From: Saprospirales bacterium
GTDB taxonomy: Bacteria > Bacteroidota > Bacteroidia > Chitinophagales > Saprospiraceae
Reading direction: 5' to 3'
Assembly (NCBI GenBank): GCA_016703765.1
Contig: JADJBL010000006.1
Span: forward strand, 124,001 to 188,000
Length of the DNA stretch: 64,000 nucleotides
Numbering within the stretch: position 1 is the stretch's first letter; every line of letters begins with the position of its first letter. Below, piece by piece: positions 54,940 through 63,313 of the stretch. A model generated the notes under the pieces. It made no database searches, was not told the origin of the DNA, and was given only the letters and a program-made list of their open reading frames with translations. Position numbers and translations under genes: made by a program.

Positions 54940-57042
54940 TTACTCTTCAAAGTATTGCTTCGTCAATTTTTCGAAGCGCTCGGTCTGGCGCAGGGTCGCG
55001 AACTTTTCCTCCTCCAGGATCTTGGCCTTGTTGACGTAGCCGTTTTCAAGGGCTTTTTCGAGCCACTCCAGCGCCTTTTCCTGGTCGTTTTGTTCGGCAT
55101 AAAGCAGGCTGATGGAGTAGTAGGGTTCGAGGTAGCCGGGCGTAATTTCGAGGTTGGCTTTAAATGCCTCTATGGCCTTTTGGGGTTGCCCGGTTCTTTT
55201 CAGAGCGATCCCGAGGGCGTAATGGGCGTAAGGGTGTTGGGGACTAATCTGAATGGTTTTTTCATACATGTCCTGCGCCATTCCCGCCCGGTCGGTTTTG
55301 AGGTAAATATTCCCCAGGGCGTAGTACCCAACGGGATCGAAATGGCTTTCCCTTGCCTGGGCCTTGTAGAGTTCGAGGCCTTTCAGATAGGCCGATTCGG
55401 CTTCCTTCAGGTTTCCCTTCGATTCCTCTATTAGGGCCAGTTGGATCTGCGCTGGAGGGAACTCGGGTTTGATCTGGATAGAGCGCGCGATCCATAATTT
55501 GGCGGTGTCGGGATTGCCTTGCTCTCTTTGGGAGATACCCAGGTTATAAACCGGCATGACCCATTGGGGGGCCAGCTCATTGGCCTTCCGGTAGGCCTTT
55601 TCTTCGAGATCCGGATTCCCCAGCCCAGCCTGAATCAAGCCCAGTTCGTTGTACAGGTGGGCGCCCTTTGGTTCCAGTGCGATAGCTTCTTCTATCTTTT
55701 TCAGTGCTTGTTGTTCCAACTCCTGCGATTCCTTTTCCTCTCCTTCCATTCGCAGGAGCATAGCCTCGAAATAGAGTTGTTTGGACTGGATAGCGGGAAC
55801 CATATAGTGGCCGGGGCCCAATAGCTCAGCTGATTTGTTCAGGTAGGAAGGGATATGGGTAAAGGCTTCGGGGCCTTCTTCCCAGCGTCGGGTCATTTCT
55901 GTCGGATCTGTGTTCAGGTAGGCGTTTATGGCCTGTTGGGCGTCGTCCTGGAGGGCTACGGCCAGGTTTCTTCGCAAGGCTGCGGCGGTTTGGCTCCATT
56001 CGGGACGCTGGGATAGCTGTTGGTAATAGTAGTAGGCGGAGTTGTTTTCCGGGATGAGCAGCCGTTTCTCTGCCAGGGCCAATTCAAAAGCCTCGACGAG
56101 GTCCTGGCCCAGGGAGTCGGCTTTTCCTGCCTGGGTTTCCCTGCCTCGGGTTGCCACCGCGCTAAAAACACCGGATTGCTGGGATTTTTCTTTTTGAATT
56201 TGGGCCAGGATTTCCGGATTCACCCAGGCGATGGTCTCGTTGCGGTCGAAAATAGTCTGCGGTACCTGGCTGTTGGGGGCGGTTTCCTCGGGTACCCGGT
56301 CTTCGAGGTAGCGACGGATCTCCAGCAAGCTGACCTCGTAATTGGCGTCGCGGTCGGCAAGGCCCATCAGTCCATCGATCAGGTGGTAGGAGAAAGCCCC
56401 CCGGCCTCCACCCCATTGGGTTCCTTCCTGCGAAAGCTCCTCCGGTCCGCAGGCGAGGATCTTCACCTCATTGCCGAATTTTTGCTGGAGGTTTTGGTTG
56501 GTGATCTGGGTTCCCTGAATGGAAGAACCGGCCAGTTTGCCGGCATGGCATGCATCGGCGACCATAATCACCTTGGCCTTGTTTTGGTTGGAAAGCGCGG
56601 CAATGACCATTTGCAAGTAGAAAATCGGGTAAGCGCCCGCGATATAAGGCCGGGAAGGAGAATCCCAGGGGAGCAGGAATCCCTGCATGGTTCGGTTCTC
56701 CACATCCCCGTGGCCGGAGAAGTATATGTAGACCTGATCGGCTTCCCCGGCTTTTTCGAGGAGCCAGTCCATGGCGTCCGCGTAGGCTGCCATGGTGGCC
56801 TGTTCGTTTACGAGTAGTTTGATCTGCTCGGTGGGGACGCTCCCGCCCGCGGGAGATTTGAGGTATTCGAAAAATGCCAGCGCATCCTTATGTGCATATT
56901 GGAGGTCGCTGATCTCCTTATTCTGATAATCGGAAATGCCCGCGATGACAGCCCAGGTCTTTTTCCCAACGCCCGGAGATGCGATTTGCGCATGGAGGGA
57001 AAGGGTGGCAAACAGGAAAACGAGTGACAGGCGATATTGCAT
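54940..57042 (-). CDS. Exported caspase-family (C14) protease with C-terminal TPR array
   Basis: The 700-aa protein starts with a signal peptide (MQYRLSLVFLFATLSLHAQ). A caspase-like domain (about 25-270) follows, with catalytic His111 in YFSGHGD and Cys165 in VADACHAGK. The first strand is WAVIAGISDYQ and the substrate-pocket region is GGGRGAFSYHLIDGL. A helical spacer (about 290-420) and at least six TPR motifs (about 430-660) follow. Prokaryotic caspases (metacaspases/orthocaspases) usually cut after Arg or Lys and often lack a signal peptide; this one should act outside the cytoplasm. TPRs probably recruit substrates or partners. It faces the FecR2 gene tail-to-tail and is divergent from the second M48-like gene, 101 bp away. 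Confidence 0.85.
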   Translation of the reverse strand: MQYRLSLVFLFATLSLHAQIASPGVGKKTWAVIAGISDYQNKEISDLQYAHKDALAFFEYLKSPAGGSVPTEQIKLLVNEQATMAAYADAMDWLLEKAGEADQVYIYFSGHGDVENRTMQGFLLPWDSPSRPYIAGAYPIFYLQMVIAALSNQNKAKVIMVADACHAGKLAGSSIQGTQITNQNLQQKFGNEVKILACGPEELSQEGTQWGGGRGAFSYHLIDGLMGLADRDANYEVSLLEIRRYLEDRVPEETAPNSQVPQTIFDRNETIAWVNPEILAQIQKEKSQQSGVFSAVATRGRETQAGKADSLGQDLVEAFELALAEKRLLIPENNSAYYYYQQLSQRPEWSQTAAALRRNLAVALQDDAQQAINAYLNTDPTEMTRRWEEGPEAFTHIPSYLNKSAELLGPGHYMVPAIQSKQLYFEAMLLRMEGEEKESQELEQQALKKIEEAIALEPKGAHLYNELGLIQAGLGNPDLEEKAYRKANELAPQWVMPVYNLGISQREQGNPDTAKLWIARSIQIKPEFPPAQIQLALIEESKGNLKEAESAYLKGLELYKAQARESHFDPVGYYALGNIYLKTDRAGMAQDMYEKTIQISPQHPYAHYALGIALKRTGQPQKAIEAFKANLEITPGYLEPYYSISLLYAEQNDQEKALEWLEKALENGYVNKAKILEEEKFATLRQTERFEKLTKQYFEE

Positions 57043-57143
57043 GAAGCTTGGGTTTGTAAATGTAAAAAGCGAATTTCGGGAAAAAATCGTTATTCACGAA
57101 TGATAGGAATTTTTCCCTTCTTAATAAATACCCCCCCCCATAC

Positions 57144-58769
57144 ATGAAAAAATTCTTGTTGTCCCTGCTTACCGGATGCCTTTTCTCCGGAATTTCCACA
57201 GCTTCCCCTCCGCTTATTGCCGAGTACAAGCTGGAAACCGCCCACCGGGTATTTGAACGCCTGATCCTCGCTCGCGGCGATTTTGGACTCCCCAAGCCCA
57301 AGCTGGAACTGTTGTCCAACCCCAAAGAACTGGCCCGTTTTTCCGGTCAGACGGTTTATCTGGGGGAGAAGGCCTACGACCTTTGCGCCTCTTTTGGCGC
57401 CGATTCGCTCAATGCCCTGGCGGCCCTGTTGTCTCATGAGTTGATCCATTACTACGCAGGGCACACCTGGGAGGACGAATTCTCGCGGGAGTTTGCCACA
57501 GCCGATCTGAGGGAGGACGTCAAAGACAGCTGGCTGGAAGACGAAGTGCAGGCCGACCTATGGGGAGGGTTGCTGGCTTTCTCGGCCGGATATAATGTGC
57601 AGGCGGTCGTGCCCGTGTTTCTTCCGAAATTGTATCAATCCTTTGGAAAAGAGGAAGACCTTGCCGGATATCCCCACCTTTCGGAGCGGATACAACTGGC
57701 CAAACAATCCGGAGAAAAACTCGACGAACTCCTCCGGTATTTTGAAACCGCCAACTATCTGGTCGCCATCGGAATGTACGAAGATGCCCTGGGTTATTAC
57801 CAGGCCATACTCAAGGAGGGATACCGCGGACGGGAGATGTACAACAACATCGGAGTATATTACGTCCAGGCGGCTCTCGGGCTGTTCCGGAAAACCGATA
57901 TCCCCTTCGGGCTCCCGCTGGAGCTCGACGTTCAGGCCCGGATCGGACCCAATACGAAGGGAAACACCCTGGGAAACAAGGAACAGCGGGAGCAATTCCT
58001 CCAGGAGGCTATCCGCTATTTCGAGTCCGCCAGGAGCATGGATCCGGAATACACCACTGCGTTGATCAATCTGGGATGTGCGCATATCCTCCTTGGCGTT
58101 TCCACCCGGGTCGACGACCCGGATCAGGGGGATCTGCATTTTTCGCAGGCCCAGATCATGGCCAAAAAAGCGGAGCGGGAAACGGGAAACCGCCGCAAGC
58201 AAAACACCGATGTGCTGGTTTTGCGGGGCTTACTGGCCGCTTTGCAGGAGGATACTCCTTCTGCCCGCCGGTATTGGGAGTCGGCGAGCTCGCCTCTGGC
58301 TCTGTCTAATGTTCAGGTTTTGGAGAAAGGCGCCTTTGGAGTGAGCGGAGAGCGGCTTCCCCGGGCCAACGAGCGCGAGCGGATCGAAGACTATTCGCTC
58401 GACCTGTTCCTACGGCAGCCGCTTTTCGATACCCAAAGCGGGTTAGAGGCCTCCTTCGGGAAATTCCAATGGGGTAAATGCCGGGCAAAAGCAAGCCTCT
58501 CGAATTCCAATATTTATCTCCATTCCGTTGGTCCAGGCAGGTATGCCCTTTTGCAGGCGACCGATCCGGGGTACAGCGGGTCATCCCTTCTGGGCATTCG
58601 GCTGGGCAGCAAGCGGGAGGACGTGATTTCGGCCTATAAAACCCCCGATGCGGTGGTGCAGTTGGGAAACGGGGAGTTTCTGGTCTATCCGGCCCGGGAG
58701 ATCCTGTTTCGACTAGACGAACAGCAGCAGGTGACCGGCTGGTGTGTGTTCCGGGCGGTCAAACCCTGA
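57144..58769 (+). CDS. Exported M48-like metallopeptidase with TPR region (copy B)
   Basis: The 541-aa protein has a signal peptide (MKKFLLSLLTGCLFSGISTA). Its zinc peptidase core has H98-E-L-I-H102 in LLSHELIHYYAGH and the third ligand E134 in EDEVQADLWGG, matching the M48/M56 gluzincin pattern. The middle (about 180-380) is helical and TPR-like (YFETANYLVAIGMYEDALGYYQ.., AIRYFESARSMDPEYTTALINLG). The last 110 aa are the domain shared with copy A (YSGSSLLGIRLGSKREDVISAY.., LDEQQQVTGWCVFRAVKP). The frame is intact, so it serves as a reference for repairing copy A. Its leader holds a run of nine C residues (57131-57139) close to the ATG. Confidence 0.83.
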   Translation: MKKFLLSLLTGCLFSGISTASPPLIAEYKLETAHRVFERLILARGDFGLPKPKLELLSNPKELARFSGQTVYLGEKAYDLCASFGADSLNALAALLSHELIHYYAGHTWEDEFSREFATADLREDVKDSWLEDEVQADLWGGLLAFSAGYNVQAVVPVFLPKLYQSFGKEEDLAGYPHLSERIQLAKQSGEKLDELLRYFETANYLVAIGMYEDALGYYQAILKEGYRGREMYNNIGVYYVQAALGLFRKTDIPFGLPLELDVQARIGPNTKGNTLGNKEQREQFLQEAIRYFESARSMDPEYTTALINLGCAHILLGVSTRVDDPDQGDLHFSQAQIMAKKAERETGNRRKQNTDVLVLRGLLAALQEDTPSARRYWESASSPLALSNVQVLEKGAFGVSGERLPRANERERIEDYSLDLFLRQPLFDTQSGLEASFGKFQWGKCRAKASLSNSNIYLHSVGPGRYALLQATDPGYSGSSLLGIRLGSKREDVISAYKTPDAVVQLGNGEFLVYPAREILFRLDEQQQVTGWCVFRAVKP

Positions 58770-58963
58770 TGGGGGCGCGCAAAGACAATCCAAAATTTTA
58801 TTAGTTGCATTTAAAGAAGTAGAAGTTAAAATTTTATAAAGTAGGCTCATTTTCATGAAAACATTGGCTATTTTTCGCCAATCAAGGTAGATTATTTACC
58901 CATGTTAGGGGAAAATTCTATTTTCGATTGGCAATATCCATTATTCATTAAAATGAGTCACCT

Positions 58964-61930
58964 ATGAAATCTTTCTTTACTCGTGCAGGGTATCTAATCG
59001 CTATCCTGCTTCTATCGGGCTCGTCGCTGATGGCCCAGTTTACCACGAACGGGATCGTCACAGACTCCAAAGGAGAACCCCTGATCGGGGTCACTGTCCT
59101 GGTGAGGGGCACGGCGATAGGCACCTTCACGGAAATCGACGGATCTTTTTCTCTCGAAGTACCTGGCGGCCGCGCCATATTGGACATCAGTTTTATCGGT
59201 TATGAGGCAATGCAGTACGAAGTCACTCCCGCCACGGGATCGATCTCCATCGTACTGACCGATGCGGCTACCCAGTTGGATGTGGTGGTGATTTCCGGTC
59301 TGGCCACTTCGATCAAACGGAGCAACCTCGCCAACTCGGTAGCATCCATTCCCTCCGAAGAGATTTCGGGGATCACAGTGCCGACAACTACCGACGCGGC
59401 ATTGTACGGCAAATTCAAAGGAGCGAACATCTCCGCCAACTCCGGGGCTCCGGGCGGCGGGATCGGTATCAAGCTCCGTGGAACCACCTCCATTAACGGA
59501 TCCTCCCAGCCCCTGTTTATCATCGACGGGGTGATCATCGACAACTCCTCCATTCCGGCGGGCCTCAACCTGGTTTCGGAAGCCGCAGGAGGAGGGAGCC
59601 AGTCCAACCAGGACAACCCTTCCAACCGCCTGGCCGATATCGACCCCAACGATATCGAAACCATCGAGATCCTGAAAGGAGCCTCGACCTCCGCTATTTA
59701 CGGATCGCGCGCTGCCGGCGGGGTCGTGATCATCACGACCAAGCGCGGAAAGGGCGGTAAAACAAAAGTGGACTTTTCGCAGACGGTGGGCTGGGCTGAA
59801 ATGCTCAATCCCCTGGGCGTGCGCGAATTCACCGAAGAAAGGGTAGCCAACTCCTCCCGCTTCGCCGACGACGTCGACCTTTTCCTCGCCGCCCAAAATG
59901 CAGGAAAGCTGCAAAACTACGAGGAGCTCCTGTTCGGCAACCAAGCCCTGCTGCTCAACTCCCGCCTGAGCATCAGCGGAGGAAATGATCGCACCAGTTT
60001 TTACCTCGGCGGTACCTTCAAAGACGAAGAAGGGATCGTGGAAAACACAGGCTACGGCAAAAAAGCCCTCCGCCTGAACGTCGACCATCAGGCAGCCCGC
60101 TGGCTCAAGGTGATGGTTTCCACCAACTTCATCAACTCCACCTCGGACCGCGGATTTTTCAATAACGACAACACCGGGACCACCATGGGAGTTGCCCTTT
60201 CCGGAACCCCTTCCTGGGCTCAGCTGCTTCCGGACGATGAGGGGAACTTCCCGGACAACCCCTACGGCGCTTCCAACTTCCTGGAAACGGCTGCCAAAGT
60301 GACCAACAACGAAACGGTCAACCGTTTCCTCGGAGGCGCTACCGCCGATGCCACCATCTTCACCACCGACTATTCGAGCCTTCGCTTGTTGCTCCGCGGC
60401 GGGGTCGACCATTACAGCTTATTCACCAAAGCCATTTTCCCCAACACCATCCAATTCCAGCGGGATGGGAACGGCCTGAACGGGGTTGCGCTTCAGGGGA
60501 ACACGGTGAACACCAACACCAACCTCGAGGCTTTCCTGATCTGGTCGCACTATCTGAAAAACGGTCTTTCCTTCCGCACCCAGGTAGGGGTTTCCAGCTA
60601 CTCCTTCAACCGCAACACGATCATCGGGGAGGCATGGGATATGAACGGAACCCAGACCAACCTGGACCAGGGCGGTTCGCGGAACGTAGCCCAGGACCGA
60701 CTGCTGCAGGAGGACCGCGGATTCTTTGCCCAGGAGGAAATCAATTTCTCGGACAAGGTCATCCTCACCCTCGGAGTTCGCGGCGACAAATCCTCCAACA
60801 ACGGGGACGTAAATAAACTGTACTACTATCCCAAGGCATCGGCAGCGATTAACCTGCACGAGTTCGGATTCCTTCCGGATCTCTTCAGCCAGCTCAAGCC
60901 CCGCATTGCCTACGGCCAATCCGGTAACTTTGCGGTATTCGGCTCCAAGTACACCTCTTTCAACAGCGGCATTATCGCAGGAAGCTCGGCTCTGCAAGTC
61001 GCCACCCTGCTGGGGAACACGGTAGTTGGGCCGGAACGCCAGAGCGAGACCGAATTCGGCATCGACCTGGGCTTTCTCAACAACCGCCTGATGCTGGACG
61101 CTACCTATTATATCAAAAACGTGGACGACCTCCTGCTCGAAGCACAAATTGCTACTTCTACAGGCTTCATCGAGCGGGTAACCAACGCAGCCGCTTTACA
61201 GAACAAGGGCATGGAACTCGGACTGAGCGCCGACATCGTCAATACGCCCGACTTCAACTGGTACGCCCGCCTTGCGTGGTGGCAAAACAAGGCGGAAGTG
61301 ACCCGCCTGGACGTTCCCTCCTTCACTGTTGGCGGTTTTGCCGATTTCCTCGGTCAGTTCCGCATTCAGGAAGGCCGCAGCCCCACCGAAATTATCGGCG
61401 TTGGCCCTGTGGAAATGCAGGACGAAGACGGCCTGGTCGTATTTGGAGACGCGGAGCCCGACTTCCAGATGTCCTGGTATAATACCCTGAACTGGAAGAA
61501 CTTCGATCTGAATTTTCTGTTGCATTGGAAGGAGGGCGGAGAGAACATCAACCTCTCGACCCTGCTTTTCGACCTGAACGAGGTGACCCACGATTTCGAC
61601 GACACGACCCTCGATCCGGACGGATTATTGACCAACGGAAACTACCGCCTCGACCTGCTGGGCGCCAATACCGATCCTTACGTCGAAGATGCAGGGTATA
61701 TCCGCCTTCGCGAAGTCGGCTTGTATTACCGCATTCCGCGCAGCGTCTTCAAGGATGTGCTCGGCCTGCGCCTGGGGGTTTCGGGAACCAACCTGATCAA
61801 CATCTTCAACTACAACAGCTACGATCCGGAAGTATCCAACTTTGGATCGGGCGGACTTTCGACAGGAGTAGAGGTGACGCCGTTCCCCTCGGCAAAGCGC
61901 TACAATTTCCACCTGATCGCCAACTTCTAG
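58964..61930 (+). CDS. susC: SusC/RagA family TonB-linked outer membrane protein
   Basis: The 988-aa protein is the transport barrel of a SusCD nutrient-uptake complex. It has a signal peptide (MKSFFTRAGYLIAILLLSGSSLMAQ) and a carboxypeptidase-like domain (GIVTDSKGEPLIGVTVLVRGT..GYEAMQYEV). The SusC plug follows (VVISGLATSIKRSNLANSVASI, GTTSINGSSQPLFIIDG, IETIEILKGASTSAIYGSRAAGGVVIITTKRGK), then a long barrel ending VTPFPSAKRYNFHLIANF. It is followed 29 bp later by susD. The 194-bp gap upstream is AT-rich with no recognised gene or clear promoter. No glycoside hydrolase is seen nearby, so the substrate cannot be guessed. Confidence 0.93.
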   Translation: MKSFFTRAGYLIAILLLSGSSLMAQFTTNGIVTDSKGEPLIGVTVLVRGTAIGTFTEIDGSFSLEVPGGRAILDISFIGYEAMQYEVTPATGSISIVLTDAATQLDVVVISGLATSIKRSNLANSVASIPSEEISGITVPTTTDAALYGKFKGANISANSGAPGGGIGIKLRGTTSINGSSQPLFIIDGVIIDNSSIPAGLNLVSEAAGGGSQSNQDNPSNRLADIDPNDIETIEILKGASTSAIYGSRAAGGVVIITTKRGKGGKTKVDFSQTVGWAEMLNPLGVREFTEERVANSSRFADDVDLFLAAQNAGKLQNYEELLFGNQALLLNSRLSISGGNDRTSFYLGGTFKDEEGIVENTGYGKKALRLNVDHQAARWLKVMVSTNFINSTSDRGFFNNDNTGTTMGVALSGTPSWAQLLPDDEGNFPDNPYGASNFLETAAKVTNNETVNRFLGGATADATIFTTDYSSLRLLLRGGVDHYSLFTKAIFPNTIQFQRDGNGLNGVALQGNTVNTNTNLEAFLIWSHYLKNGLSFRTQVGVSSYSFNRNTIIGEAWDMNGTQTNLDQGGSRNVAQDRLLQEDRGFFAQEEINFSDKVILTLGVRGDKSSNNGDVNKLYYYPKASAAINLHEFGFLPDLFSQLKPRIAYGQSGNFAVFGSKYTSFNSGIIAGSSALQVATLLGNTVVGPERQSETEFGIDLGFLNNRLMLDATYYIKNVDDLLLEAQIATSTGFIERVTNAAALQNKGMELGLSADIVNTPDFNWYARLAWWQNKAEVTRLDVPSFTVGGFADFLGQFRIQEGRSPTEIIGVGPVEMQDEDGLVVFGDAEPDFQMSWYNTLNWKNFDLNFLLHWKEGGENINLSTLLFDLNEVTHDFDDTTLDPDGLLTNGNYRLDLLGANTDPYVEDAGYIRLREVGLYYRIPRSVFKDVLGLRLGVSGTNLINIFNYNSYDPEVSNFGSGGLSTGVEVTPFPSAKRYNFHLIANF

Positions 61931-61959
61931 TCCTTTTGATCATTCAAAATTCAATAAAA

Positions 61960-63270
61960 ATGAAATTCAATATAAAACAACTGACATTTCTGATACTGCC
62001 CGCCTTTTTGGGGCTGAGCAGTTGCACCATTGAAGAAATTGCCGACCCGAACGGTCAAAGCGTGAGCGCCCTTTTGGAAGACGCTTCCAGGGGTGAACTG
62101 GTGACGGTCGCCAGCGGTGTGGAATCGCTGATGCGCGAGGAGATCGGGTTTTACTACGACGTGTCGAGCATTATCGGCCGGGATTACTATTTTTTTACGG
62201 GCTCCGACCCCCGCTACACGGGTGAATTGCTTGGAAAAGAGGCCTCTGTCCTCGACCCCGCAGGATTTTACGGCACCCGCCCCTTCGCAGGGCGTTATCG
62301 CACGGTCAAAATGACCAATATCCTGATCACGGCCGTTCAGAATTCTTCTGCCGACCTGTCCAACGAGGAGCGGGAAGGGTACTACGGATTTGCCAAGACG
62401 ATCCAGGCGTATGAACTGCATCTGGTGTTGATGCTCCAGTATCAAAACGGCATCCGCACGGACGTGGCCGACCCGGACAACCTCGGGCCTTTCCGCTCAT
62501 ACGACGAATCGCTTGCGTTCCTCGCTGACTTGCTAGAACAAGGCGCTACGCACCTGGAAAACGCAGGGGCCGAATTTGCCTTTACGTTGTCCCCCGGGTT
62601 TGACGGGTTCAACACACCCGCCACTTTCCTGAAGTTCAACCGGGCCATCGCCGCGCGTATCGCCGCATACCAGAACAACAAGAGCAATATCCTCAAGCTG
62701 GTGGGCGATTCCTTTATGGATATGGTCGGAGATTTCTACACAGGCCCCTACCGGTATTACTCCACCGCCGGTGGAGAGGTGACGAACAACCTCTTCCGCC
62801 CGACCGACCAATCGGAGGCTATCATTGCGCATTCTTCGTTCCTGGCTGCCCTCGATCCGGCCGACGACCGCAATGGAAAAATTCAGGCCAGGACGGCCCC
62901 TCTCACGCTGGACGGCCTGACCGGCACGCACGACGTGGTGGTGTTCAACTCCCTGTCCGCGCCAAACCATTTTATCCGCAACGAGGAGCTCATCCTCCTG
63001 TTTGCGGAAGGGCAGATCGGGAGCGACAACAACCTTGCAGTCGGAGCAATCGATGTAGTTCGCAAGGGCCATGGCCTGGGCGGATACGCCGGAGGTACTT
63101 CGGATGCCGAATTATTGGACGAGGTGCTGGCGCAGCGCAGGCTGTCGCTCTTTGCCGAAGGCCACCGCTGGATCGATATGCGGCGTTTTGGCCGCCTGGC
63201 CAGCTTGCCGATCGACCGGGCGGATGACAATGTATGGGATCAAATGCCCCGACCAGATACGGAAGAATAG
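61960..63270 (+). CDS. susD: SusD/RagB family nutrient-binding outer membrane lipoprotein
   Basis: The 436-aa lipoprotein starts MKFNIKQLTFLILPAFLGLSSC, with lipobox L-S-S-C, and sits as the lid on SusC. The fold is helical with TPR-like packing (EEREGYYGFAKTIQAYELHLVL.., ATFLKFNRAIAARIAAYQNN). It ends with the conserved EVLAQRRLSLFAEGHRWIDMRRFGRL. It is shorter than typical SusD proteins (about 480-550 aa) but carries both N- and C-terminal family features and shows no frameshift. ATG 61960 is chosen for the lipobox; the frame extends upstream into susC in a shadow frame. A strong terminator follows. Confidence 0.9.
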   Translation: MKFNIKQLTFLILPAFLGLSSCTIEEIADPNGQSVSALLEDASRGELVTVASGVESLMREEIGFYYDVSSIIGRDYYFFTGSDPRYTGELLGKEASVLDPAGFYGTRPFAGRYRTVKMTNILITAVQNSSADLSNEEREGYYGFAKTIQAYELHLVLMLQYQNGIRTDVADPDNLGPFRSYDESLAFLADLLEQGATHLENAGAEFAFTLSPGFDGFNTPATFLKFNRAIAARIAAYQNNKSNILKLVGDSFMDMVGDFYTGPYRYYSTAGGEVTNNLFRPTDQSEAIIAHSSFLAALDPADDRNGKIQARTAPLTLDGLTGTHDVVVFNSLSAPNHFIRNEELILLFAEGQIGSDNNLAVGAIDVVRKGHGLGGYAGGTSDAELLDEVLAQRRLSLFAEGHRWIDMRRFGRLASLPIDRADDNVWDQMPRPDTEE

Positions 63271-63278
63271 AGAGAAAT

Positions 63279-63310
63279 AAAAAGGGCCCGGTGCAAACCG
63301 GGCCCTTTTT
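63279..63310. terminator. Bidirectional rho-independent terminator
   Basis: AAAAAGGGCCCGGT (63279-63292), loop GCAA, ACCGGGCCCTTTTT (63297-63310) form a perfect 14-bp stem between the susCD operon and the convergent NTF2-like gene. Confidence 0.93.
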
Positions 63311-63313
63311 ATT

